Shown here: in pieces, positions 1-5,389 of the stretch
How positions within the stretch are numbered: the stretch's first letter is position 1
Layout: every line of letters starts with the position of its first letter
Assembly: GCA_903827345.1 (NCBI GenBank)
Contig: CAIKID010000043.1
Location: 1-6,219 of the forward strand
Origin: an uncultured Actinomycetes bacterium
Lineage (GTDB): Bacteria; Actinomycetota; Actinomycetes; Nanopelagicales; Nanopelagicaceae
Reading direction: 5' to 3'
DNA length: 6,219 bases
The notes under the pieces: generated by a model
Told to the model about the DNA's origin: nothing
Databases searched by the model: none
The model's input: only the letters and a program-made list of their open reading frames with translations
Translations under genes and position numbers: made by a program

Positions 1-134
1 ACCTGCTAAGAAAGCACCTGCTAAGAAAGCACCTGCTAAGAAAGCACCTGCTAAGAAAGCACCTGCTAAGAAAGCACCTGCTAAGAAAGCACCTGCTAAG
101 AAAGCACCTGCTAAGAAAGCACCTGCTAAGAAAG
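1..134 (+). repeat. 15-bp tandem repeat, 9 copies, coding APAKK
   Basis: The unit acctgctaagaaagc is repeated eight times exactly, followed by a ninth copy identical over 14 bases. All copies are identical at the nucleotide level, including synonymous positions, which suggests recent expansion by slippage or unequal crossing over. The unit is a multiple of three, so copy-number change would lengthen or shorten the basic protein tail without a frameshift. The array starts at the window edge and may continue upstream. Confidence 0.97.
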
Positions 135-370
135 TTACCGCTAAAGCTGGATTAACCAAAGCTGCAAAATCTGCCCCAAATAAATCGACAGCGCTAGGAG
201 CAGAGAGTGCAGCCGTTGCAGCAGGAACAGCGACTGGAGTTGCAACCTCCAAACAGATGGCTGAAAAGAAAGTAGCTGAGCAGAAGGCAGCTCCAGCGCA
301 GGTTGCGAAGAGGGCGCCAGCAAAGCCTCTTAAGAAGTTGCGGATGCACCGCCTTCGCTTGAAGTTATAA
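2..370 (+). CDS. Lysine/alanine-rich APAKK-repeat protein, C-terminal part (5' end outside window)
   Basis: Partial gene: the reading frame is open from the first bases and ends at TAA 368-370, giving 122 visible residues. The first 44 or so are nine copies of the pentapeptide PAKKA. A less regular Ala/Lys/Ser/Thr/Gln tail follows and ends in a basic stretch (KPLKKLRMHRLRLKL). No folded domain is visible. Such PAKKA/KKA tails are known on actinobacterial nucleoid proteins (HU/HupB type) and on histone H1-like proteins, where they bind DNA or RNA through positive charge. The N-terminal domain that would identify this protein lies outside the window, so HupB-like is only an inference; other proteins with basic tails (ribosomal proteins, helicases) are possible. 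The alternative frames of the repeat offer no better protein. That the frame is coding is well supported by codon structure and by continuity past the repeat. Confidence 0.75.
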   Translation, partial: PAKKAPAKKAPAKKAPAKKAPAKKAPAKKAPAKKAPAKKAPAKKVTAKAGLTKAAKSAPNKSTALGAESAAVAAGTATGVATSKQMAEKKVAEQKAAPAQVAKRAPAKPLKKLRMHRLRLKL

Positions 371-373
371 CAG

Positions 374-390
374 TTAGCTCCTTTAGCTAA
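374..390 (+). terminator. Small inverted repeat after the APAKK gene, possible weak terminator
   Basis: TTAGCT (374-379) and AGCTAA (385-390) form a perfect 6-bp stem with the loop CCTTT, four bases after the stop codon. The stem is AT-rich and is followed by AAAGTG rather than a T-run, so it is not a canonical intrinsic terminator. It could equally be a 3'-end stability hairpin or chance. Confidence 0.2.
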
Positions 391-413
391 AAGTGAGAGA
401 GTAAAGAGAGATA

Positions 414-571
414 AGGGTTGAGACTTGGATTTTTCATCGCTCATTGGTCGAGCAACTGCGCTCCCTACTCGTCGATGTGAGTGCCAAGTCTCTAACTCCT
501 GGGGTTCTCACTGCTGCAGCGTCAGAGTTAGAGCGCAATCCGGAAATAGGTGGCGAAGAAAACTGATTTCC
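414..571 (+). ncRNA. Candidate structured leader RNA upstream of hpf with two mutually exclusive helices
   Basis: This lies within the 238-base gene-free stretch 371-608. Helix A pairs 417-428 (GTTGAGACTTGG) with 484-496 (CCAAGTCTCTAAC): 12 bp with one bulged T at 493, extendable by AGG 414-416 with CCT 498-500. Inside it CATCG 435-439 can pair with CGATG 473-477, and GAGC 450-453 with GCTC 460-463. Helix B pairs 490-498 (CTCTAACTC) with 525-533 (GAGTTAGAG), 9 perfect bp. A and B share 490-496, so they cannot coexist. A third helix pairs GGAAAT 542-547 with ATTTCC 566-571. It is located just before a ribosome hibernation factor gene, the context that defines the raiA RNA motif of Firmicutes and Actinobacteria. 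I cannot confirm that consensus by eye. It may be a 5' leader or a free-standing RNA; ends and promoter are not determined. Confidence 0.45.
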
Positions 572-608
572 ACTTGTGGGACCAATAGATAGGGAGTAAC
601 TTCTTGAT

Positions 609-944
609 ATGGAGATTATCTTTCATACTCGCAATGCTGTACTCGCAGAAGATTTTCGCTCCATCGCCTCGGATAAGCTAAAAACGCTGCAACGCTTTAG
701 TGTCGTCATTGACGGAATTAAGGTAGAAATCATTCATGAGCCTAATCCACGCTTTGGCAAGACTTCACACTCGGTAACTCTTTCAACTCATGGAAGTGGC
801 CCATTTCTTCGCGCAGAGGGACAGGCATTTAACGACCTGGCAGCCTTTGATCTCGCGGTCAAAAGTTTAGAGTTGCAACTACGCAAGGCGCACGAGCGGA
901 TCAAAGAGATCGGTCACGAATCGCTACGCGAAGCTAAAGGGTAA
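609..944 (+). CDS. hpf: Ribosome hibernation promoting factor / RaiA-type protein, short form
   Basis: This 111-residue protein matches the S30AE/HPF N-terminal domain along its whole length: an MEIIFHTRN beta-strand start, the VEIIHEPNPR segment near residues 39-48 and a C-terminal helix (AAFDLAVKSLELQLRKAHERI). Family members bind the decoding centre of the small ribosomal subunit in stationary phase or stress and silence or protect ribosomes. Actinobacterial homologues are usually long forms with a C-terminal dimerisation domain of about 60 residues. That domain is absent here and not found in any frame downstream before the next gene, so this is a short form, by family knowledge less likely to make 100S dimers by itself. 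ATG 609 is the only start, because an in-frame TAA lies at 597-599. AGGGAG (591-596) is a ribosome binding site with a long 12-base spacer. Control through the preceding structured leader is an inference. Confidence 0.9.
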   Translation: MEIIFHTRNAVLAEDFRSIASDKLKTLQRFSVVIDGIKVEIIHEPNPRFGKTSHSVTLSTHGSGPFLRAEGQAFNDLAAFDLAVKSLELQLRKAHERIKEIGHESLREAKG

Positions 945-949
945 AGCCC

Positions 950-965
950 CACGCCTGCGGGCGTG
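950..965 (+). terminator. GC hairpin between hpf and the glycosyltransferase gene
   Basis: CACGCC (950-955) and GGCGTG (960-965) form a perfect 6-bp stem with the tetraloop TGCG, starting six bases after the hpf stop codon. No T-run follows, so strong intrinsic termination is unlikely. Partial attenuation, 3'-end protection of the hpf message, or an effect on translation of the next gene (start 979) are possible. Confidence 0.3.
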
Positions 966-978
966 AGATACTAATTCG

Positions 979-2190
979 GTGAGTACCGTGGTGAACTATC
1001 TGAAGGCTCGTCGCCGTTACTACCTTAAACAGAGAAAGCTCTTTGATGCATGGAAAGTGCGATTCAAGCGTGAATCTCGACTTCGTATCATCTCGCGTAA
1101 GCGCAAAGCCATCGCATTTGTTAGATCACCTCTGCGCAGAAAACCCAGCTTCCTCATCGGACCAACAAACTCTGCAAATCAAGGAACGTTGTGGAGCCGC
1201 GCACTCACTCACGCGGGCCTACCATCACAATCGCTGCGCATTTCGGGTGACCTCGCCAACGAGTGGTTCACCTCAGACTTTGCCCTTAATCAGAGCGATT
1301 GGCGCGAGTTCCAGAAGCGGCAGGAGCTAGCAGATCTCGTAGCATCCACCAAAGATGTGCTCCTCTTTGAATCTCTGCGCCCCATCTTTAGGTTGCTCAA
1401 TGCCAAGGATGGTCGAAATCAGATCCTGGAAGATTTTGAGTTGATGGAGCTTATGGGAAAGCAGTTCGGGGTTATTTTTCATGGTAGCGATATTCGCGAT
1501 ACCAAATCTCATGCGGCTAGAAACCCATACTCGCCCTTCCATAACGAGAGTCCTGATCTCGAGAAGTTGCAGGTTCGGAGCGCAGAGAACGCTGCCGTGT
1601 TGCCCTTGCTCCGCGAGAAAAAGATCCCAATCTTTGTAACCACGAAAGATCTCTTGCTCGATGTTCCAGATGCACATTGGCTACCGGTCACCATAGATTT
1701 CGATCGTTTCCAACAGGTGGCGAAGACGGCACCGATTTTTCCAGAGCCTGCAGGAAAGATGCGTGTTCTCTTCCTGCCCAGTCGCTCCTGGTTAAAGTCC
1801 GCTGAATTAATCGAACCGGTTCTAATCAAATTACGCGATGAAGGGCTCATTAGTTATCACAGCTATATCGCTAACGGCGAGACCCTTATGCATTCTGAGA
1901 TTCCAGATGCCATGGCGCAGGCCGATTTGGTGATTGATCAGTTGCTTGGAGTTGTCGGAGTTTTCCCTATCGAGGCACTTGCTGCAGGTCGTTTAGTGAT
2001 GAGCTATTTACCGCCCGAAGCGGGGGAAATCCCAATCATTAACATCTCTCCCAAAACCCTTGAATCAGAGATTAGACGGATCGCGCACGAGAGGCCAAAG
2101 CAGGTAGCTGGCGTGGAGTATGCATCGCGGTGGCACGATGGACGGGAAAGTTTGCGCGCTTTAGCAGAGGTCTTCGGATTCAAAATTTAA
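979..2190 (+). CDS. GT-B fold glycosyltransferase (GT1/GT4-like)
   Basis: This 403-residue protein probably transfers a sugar from an activated donor to a cell-surface or secreted acceptor; donor and acceptor cannot be read from sequence. Residues 1-56 are strongly Arg/Lys-rich without a membrane segment. The N-terminal Rossmann-like half starts at FLIGPTNSANQG (58-69) and carries FHGSDIR (167-173). The C-terminal half begins near MRVLFLPSRSWLKS (261-274) and carries the donor-site region ADLVIDQLLGVVGVFPIEALAAG (315-337), whose Glu332 sits where retaining GT-B enzymes have a conserved Glu. Length is normal for the family. GTG codons at 979, 988 and 991 are all possible starts and none has a clear ribosome binding site; 979 gives the longest protein. 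The gap to hpf is 34 bases and holds a hairpin, so co-transcription is possible. No other polysaccharide gene is nearby, so it looks like an orphan. The fold is fairly sure, the substrate unknown. Confidence 0.78.
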   Translation: MSTVVNYLKARRRYYLKQRKLFDAWKVRFKRESRLRIISRKRKAIAFVRSPLRRKPSFLIGPTNSANQGTLWSRALTHAGLPSQSLRISGDLANEWFTSDFALNQSDWREFQKRQELADLVASTKDVLLFESLRPIFRLLNAKDGRNQILEDFELMELMGKQFGVIFHGSDIRDTKSHAARNPYSPFHNESPDLEKLQVRSAENAAVLPLLREKKIPIFVTTKDLLLDVPDAHWLPVTIDFDRFQQVAKTAPIFPEPAGKMRVLFLPSRSWLKSAELIEPVLIKLRDEGLISYHSYIANGETLMHSEIPDAMAQADLVIDQLLGVVGVFPIEALAAGRLVMSYLPPEAGEIPIINISPKTLESEIRRIAHERPKQVAGVEYASRWHDGRESLRALAEVFGFKI

Positions 2191-2210
2191 GGTAGTGATT
2201 CAAGATTTAA
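2177..2210 (+). repeat. Near-perfect direct repeat spanning the glycosyltransferase stop codon
   Basis: GATTCAAAATTTAA (2177-2190) recurs as GATTCAAGATTTAA (2197-2210), 13 of 14 bases identical with a 20-base period. The first copy contains the last codons and the TAA stop; the second lies in the 38-base convergent gap. Reading past the stop would add GSDSRFK before a TAG at 2212-2214. It looks like a small local duplication. Confidence 0.7.
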
Positions 2211-2228
2211 ATAGGGCGAAGCAGATGC

Positions 2229-2801
2229 TTAAGGAAGCGGACCCACATACTTGGCATAGCCCTTCTCCCAATTGCTTAAGAAAACAGCTTGCCCAGCTTT
2301 GAGGGTTAACGTTCCTGCACATACCAACTGGTGGATACGATTTTCTAACTGATCTTTGAGGTATGCGCTGAACTTTATGTTGCGTGGTTCTGGAAATAAG
2401 TTGAGTGGGCTTGAGGGATGGCCACCGACCTCTAGGGGAACGATGTGATCTTCCTCGTAATTCTTCATATTGAGATCGCCATTGAGGTTATATCCGGAGA
2501 GCAGCTGGTTGTACTTCAGTTGATTGGTATAGGTGACGGGAGGGCGAACCGTCGCCGTCCAACCCGAGACGCAGATTGTGCTTCGTATGTTTGCCTGGGA
2601 AACGAGAGGATTTACGGCGCCGGGCGTTACCTTGATATTGGGAAGGCCAGAACTTTCAGAATATGTTGCAGCGCCACAGGCGGATAAGCCAAAAGTTGCT
2701 GCCAAGATAAAACTCGTTGCAATTATCGCTGAACTCCGTGAAGTGCGGCGCAGGAGAGTGGACTCCCAGAGGCTTTGTGGATTCTGAAACCTTACGGACA
2801 T
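2229..2801 (-). CDS. Lipoprotein with an HNH-type nuclease motif
   Basis: This 190-residue protein has an unusually long N-region (residues 1-24), a hydrophobic stretch (25-38) and the lipobox LSAC with Cys42 as the lipidation site, so it is predicted to sit on the outer face of the membrane. The mature part contains ICVSGWTATVRPP (76-88) and an HNH-like core: EEDHIVPLEVGG (116-127), a NLFPEP segment (134-139), then KDQLENRIHQLVCAGTLT (149-166). Asp118-His119 and Asn134 match the first His pair and central Asn of HNH/beta-beta-alpha-metal nucleases. This arrangement recurs in uncharacterised exported bacterial proteins usually annotated as hypothetical or HNH endonuclease; nuclease activity here is inference. 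Cys77 and Cys161 could form a disulfide. The start ATG overlaps the end of the upstream lipoprotein gene by 10 bases, with no good separate ribosome binding site, so translation is probably coupled. A non-cleaving role of the fold is an alternative. Confidence 0.75.
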   Translation of the reverse strand: MSVRFQNPQSLWESTLLRRTSRSSAIIATSFILAATFGLSACGAATYSESSGLPNIKVTPGAVNPLVSQANIRSTICVSGWTATVRPPVTYTNQLKYNQLLSGYNLNGDLNMKNYEEDHIVPLEVGGHPSSPLNLFPEPRNIKFSAYLKDQLENRIHQLVCAGTLTLKAGQAVFLSNWEKGYAKYVGPLP

Positions 2802-3442
2802 TTATAACCAAACTCGCTTTCAACATTGGGCGGAACTGTTCCACATCCGACGAGAGCGGTTCCAAAGTCAACGACGCTCCACTGCCCGCTCTTCACGGTA
2901 GCAAAGCCAGTAGCAATATCGGTGACCGGAAGGTATGGAACTGTGGTGAAGATGATCCATTGTGGATCAACAGTGGAGCTACGAATATTAACGACCGCTC
3001 CGAAGTATTGATCACCTTGCATCTCGGCATTGGTAATGCTTTTAACGAGATCGAGGGCGGTTGCTTGTGGAACTAATTTCCCTCCCTTATATCTATTGAA
3101 GTATTGCGAAGGATTATTTGGGTATTGACCTATGAGCGCCCAGGGGACTATCACCTGGGGCAGCTGGCCGGTCGTTGGGTGAGGCCATTGAATAAACCAG
3201 CCCGCATCGGTATCAATACCAGCTGGCAATCTCTGCGCGAGTTGCTTCTTGAGAGCGGCCGTATCCCAATTAACCATCTTGGGGTGATTTGCTCCAAAAC
3301 TAGAAACCAAGAGGTTGATCCCTGTTACCAGCGAACTGTCGGAGGGCCTGGCATCGCCTGAAGGGGCACCGCAACCAGAGAGGAGGAGAACTCCCACGAC
3401 TGCCGATGCAATTCCTATGAGGGAGCGATTTTTAATGGCCAC
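2792..3442 (-). CDS. Predicted lipoprotein of unknown function
   Basis: This 216-residue protein has a typical lipoprotein signal: basic start (AIKNRS), hydrophobic stretch 8-21 and lipobox LSGC with Cys24. A Ser/Asp/Pro-rich linker (25-38) leads into the mature domain. I do not recognise the family. Visible features are a Trp/Pro-rich segment with GWFIQWPHP (81-89) and PQVIVPWALIGQYP (95-108), a C-terminal beta-rich part (WIIFTTVPYLP, 162-172), and Cys200 and Cys215, which could form a disulfide. It is the first gene of a two-gene minus-strand operon with the HNH lipoprotein; its stop overlaps that gene's start. The start is taken as GTG 3440-3442: an in-frame TGA lies upstream and no ATG is available. 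GGAG sits only one base before this GTG. That spacing would suit an ATT two codons downstream better, so the exact start is slightly uncertain. A partner or chaperone role for the HNH protein is speculation. Confidence 0.8.
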   Translation of the reverse strand: MAIKNRSLIGIASAVVGVLLLSGCGAPSGDARPSDSSLVTGINLLVSSFGANHPKMVNWDTAALKKQLAQRLPAGIDTDAGWFIQWPHPTTGQLPQVIVPWALIGQYPNNPSQYFNRYKGGKLVPQATALDLVKSITNAEMQGDQYFGAVVNIRSSTVDPQWIIFTTVPYLPVTDIATGFATVKSGQWSVVDFGTALVGCGTVPPNVESEFGYKCP

Positions 3443-3543
3443 GCTCCGATAGTAATCCCTGCATAGCTCTCTGTATTCTTTTCAACAAGGATCCCGATCT
3501 GGAGGCGCTCTCCACAGGCAAAAGTTATCCCCAACAGAATTTC

Positions 3544-3559
3544 CCCCGCTCTCGCGGGG
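3544..3559 (+). other. GC-rich hairpin in the divergent intergenic region before tadA
   Basis: CCCCGC (3544-3549) and GCGGGG (3554-3559) form a perfect 6-bp GC stem with loop TCTC. The 3' arm runs into GGGGAGG (3556-3562), the only strong ribosome-binding-like sequence before tadA, 22 bases ahead of its GTG. There is no T-run on either strand, so terminator function is doubtful. The rest of the 142-base region (3443-3584) must hold the divergent promoters; I could not pick out a convincing -35/-10 pair for either direction. Confidence 0.45.
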
Positions 3560-3584
3560 AGGTCACCTAGAGTTTCCTGAGCAA

Positions 3585-4607
3585 GTGAATGATGCAACGA
3601 ATGAATTTGGCCCGCTGGCTGAGTTAATGGCAGATCCCACCATCGAAGAGATTTGGATCAATTCTCCGCATCGCATCTTTGTTGCACGCGCTGGGGTCAG
3701 CCAACTGACAAATTTGGTTCTTAAACAACAAGATATTCGCGATCTCGTTGAGCGGCTCTTGATGTGGGGCGGACGGCGCTTGGACCTCTCGCATCCCTTT
3801 GTTGATGCCAGGCTGCCCGATGGGAGTCGTTTACATGTTGCGATCCCTGATGTAACCGCCACGCATTGGGCGGTAAATATTCGCAAGCATTTGATTCGTG
3901 GAAACTCACTCACCCACTTAGCCGAACTTGGGGTAATGACCCCTGCAATCGCTGATTACTTGGCGTTGGCTGTTCATGAGGGGCTAAATATTTTGGTGAG
4001 TGGATCTACCCAGGCCGGTAAGACAACCCTTCTTAATGCTCTAGTGAGCGCCACCCCACTCCACAGTCGCGTGATCACTATCGAAGAGGTCTTCGAATTA
4101 AGGCCACAGCTACCCGATTGTGTGGCGCTCCAAACCCGTCAAGCAAATTTACAAGGGGAAGGTGAGATTCCGCTACGCAAGTTGATTAAAGAGGCGTTGC
4201 GGATGCGACCCTCTCATTTGGTGGTGGGAGAAATTCGAGAGGCAGAGGCCTTGGATCTATTGATCGCTCTCAACTCAGGGTTACCCGGAATGGCCACGAT
4301 CCACGCTAACTCTGCGCGCGATGCCATCGCTAAGTTGCAGACCCTTCCATTGTTAGCTGGCGAAAACATCTCTTACCATTTTGTGGCCCCTATTGTTGCC
4401 GCGACTATTGACTTGATTGTTCACACAACAATCTTGCGAGAAAGTGGTGAGCGGCGCATCGTTGAGTTATCTCATGTCACGGGACGGATAGAGAACGATC
4501 GTGCAGAGATAGAAACTCTTTACGCCTATCGAAAGGGCAGGTATGAAGCGGGACTCGGGGACCCGATGCGCATCTTCACTCCATCTAGGTCGGCGGCGTC
4601 GGCGTGA
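3585..4607 (+). CDS. tadA: Tad pilus assembly ATPase TadA (type II/IV secretion ATPase family)
   Basis: This 340-residue cytoplasmic hexameric-type ATPase powers pilus assembly through the TadB/TadC platform. The N-terminal domain begins with FGPLAELMADPTIEEIWIN (8-26), the usual actinobacterial opening, and continues through RLDLSHPFVDARLPDGSRLH (65-84). The Walker A motif is GSTQAGKT (140-147), somewhat diverged from the common GGTGSGKT but with the essential Gly, Lys and Thr. An acidic segment ITIEEVFEL (164-172) follows, then the Walker B region HLVVGEIREAEALD (211-224) with Glu216, and the His box GMATIHANSARDAI (235-248). It resembles mycobacterial Rv3659c in size. GTG 3585 is the first usable start, but it has no well-spaced ribosome binding site. 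The frame stays open back to TAA 3453-3455 without another ATG, GTG or TTG, so a start at a rare codon is not excluded. It ends in a 4-base GTGA overlap with tadB. Confidence 0.93.
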   Translation: MNDATNEFGPLAELMADPTIEEIWINSPHRIFVARAGVSQLTNLVLKQQDIRDLVERLLMWGGRRLDLSHPFVDARLPDGSRLHVAIPDVTATHWAVNIRKHLIRGNSLTHLAELGVMTPAIADYLALAVHEGLNILVSGSTQAGKTTLLNALVSATPLHSRVITIEEVFELRPQLPDCVALQTRQANLQGEGEIPLRKLIKEALRMRPSHLVVGEIREAEALDLLIALNSGLPGMATIHANSARDAIAKLQTLPLLAGENISYHFVAPIVAATIDLIVHTTILRESGERRIVELSHVTGRIENDRAEIETLYAYRKGRYEAGLGDPMRIFTPSRSAASA

Positions 4608-5389
4608 GGGGCGCAGTCACTGGAAGTTCGCGCTCCGCGAGTTCAAGCTCCGCAAGTTCAAGCCCCGCACATTCAATCAAGAAGCGTCATCTTCTCCTCG
4701 CTTCTTTCGCAGGATTCCTGATTGCAAGGCTCGTAATTGGTTCCGTTCTTTTGGCACTCCCGATCGCTGCGCTCTCCCCGGCGATTCCATACCTGTTCAG
4801 AAAGAGAAGAGTGGAGCGCAGGCAATCTCAACTCGCGGGGTTGTGGCCTGAACTTCTCGATCACATGATCTCTGGATTGCGATCTGGACTATCTATTGCC
4901 GAAACCCTGGCGGGGTTGGCAGTCCGAGGTCCAGAGATTTCGCGCCCAATCTTTCAAGAATGCCAAACGCTCTTACGCAATGGGTCGGATATTGAACGAG
5001 TCTTCAATTACATCAAAGTGGAATTTAACGATCCAGTTGCCGATCAAGTTTGTGAGGTGCTGGATTTTGCGCGAGGGACAGGAAGCCGTGATACCGCAAT
5101 AACACTTCGGACGTTGGGGGACTTTATCCGGAGCGATATTGCGGTGCGCGGTGAGATACGCGCCAAGCTGGGATGGGTTAAGAATTCGGCCCTGGTTGCA
5201 GCGATTGCGCCATGGATCCTGCTCGTGATTCTCTCAACGCAGCCCAGCACGGTACAGGCATTTTCAACCAGTACCGGAAATCTCATTCTCTTCGTTGGGG
5301 TGGCGATGAGCGCTTTGGCCTATCTATGGATGTCGCGAGTTGGCAGAGTGCAGAGTATTCCCCGGATATTTCGAGAGGTGAATGCGTGA
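4604..5389 (+). CDS. tadB: Tad pilus inner-membrane platform protein TadB
   Basis: This 261-residue membrane protein of the type II secretion F family would form, with TadC, the platform that couples TadA to pilin polymerisation. Residues 8-22 are a Ser/Ala-rich low-complexity stretch encoded by a tandem repeat. Residues 29-64 are hydrophobic and probably form one or two membrane helices, ending in a basic cluster (RKRRVERR, 66-73). The cytoplasmic T2SSF domain spans about 80-190, with LLDHMISGLRSGLSIAETL (84-102) and the mirrored VLDFARGTGSRDTAITL segment (152-168). Two further helices lie near 194-211 and 226-243. GTG 4604 overlaps the tadA stop (GTGA), which indicates translational coupling; no clear ribosome binding site precedes it. 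Length and layout agree with actinobacterial TadB proteins. Confidence 0.88.
   Translation: MRGAVTGSSRSASSSSASSSPAHSIKKRHLLLASFAGFLIARLVIGSVLLALPIAALSPAIPYLFRKRRVERRQSQLAGLWPELLDHMISGLRSGLSIAETLAGLAVRGPEISRPIFQECQTLLRNGSDIERVFNYIKVEFNDPVADQVCEVLDFARGTGSRDTAITLRTLGDFIRSDIAVRGEIRAKLGWVKNSALVAAIAPWILLVILSTQPSTVQAFSTSTGNLILFVGVAMSALAYLWMSRVGRVQSIPRIFREVNA
4625..4669 (+). repeat. Three imperfect 15-bp repeats coding a Ser-rich stretch in TadB
   Basis: Three consecutive units, AGTTCGCGCTCCGCG, AGTTCAAGCTCCGCA and AGTTCAAGCCCCGCA, encode SSRSA, SSSSA and SSSPA near the N-terminus of TadB. Units differ at one to three positions, so the array is older than the APAKK array at the left edge. The unit length keeps the reading frame. 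Confidence 0.85.
5373..5378 (+). promoter_or_regulatory. Ribosome binding site fixing the tadC start
   Basis: GAGAGG lies seven bases before GTG 5386, inside the end of tadB. This decides the tadC start in favour of 5386. The same frame extends upstream to an ATG at 5212, but that extension would overlap tadB by more than 170 bases and encodes non-family sequence. Confidence 0.8.

Noticed and set aside
1..134. CRISPR array or non-coding satellite
   Set aside because: The units are 15 bp, contiguous and without spacers, and they sit in an open coding frame.
141..323. Minus-strand ORF opposite the APAKK gene tail
   Set aside because: It is the antisense reading of the Ala/Lys-rich frame, rich in Leu/Gln/Ser because of that composition, with no ribosome binding site or family resemblance.
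371..608. tRNA, tmRNA, SRP RNA or 6S RNA in the gene-free stretch
   Set aside because: No cloverleaf, no tag-peptide frame, no TPsiC-like arm with matching acceptor ends, and no SRP core motif could be found.
2219..2238. Bidirectional terminator in the convergent gap (AAGCA-GA-TGCTT at 2219-2230; GCTT-AAGG-AAGC at 2227-2238)
   Set aside because: Stems are only 4-5 bp and no T-run follows on either strand. Some termination must occur here, but the sequence does not support a call.
3443..3584. Promoter boxes, e.g. TATTCT 3474-3479 or TAGAGT 3568-3573 on +, and TTGTTG...TATGCA on -
   Set aside because: Each has a possible -10 or -35 half but no convincing partner at 16-18 bases, so none was annotated.
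5212..5385. Longer tadC starting at ATG 5212
   Set aside because: The extra 58 residues lie inside tadB in another frame and look unlike any TadC N-terminus. GTG 5386 has a GAGAGG ribosome binding site and a GTGA overlap.
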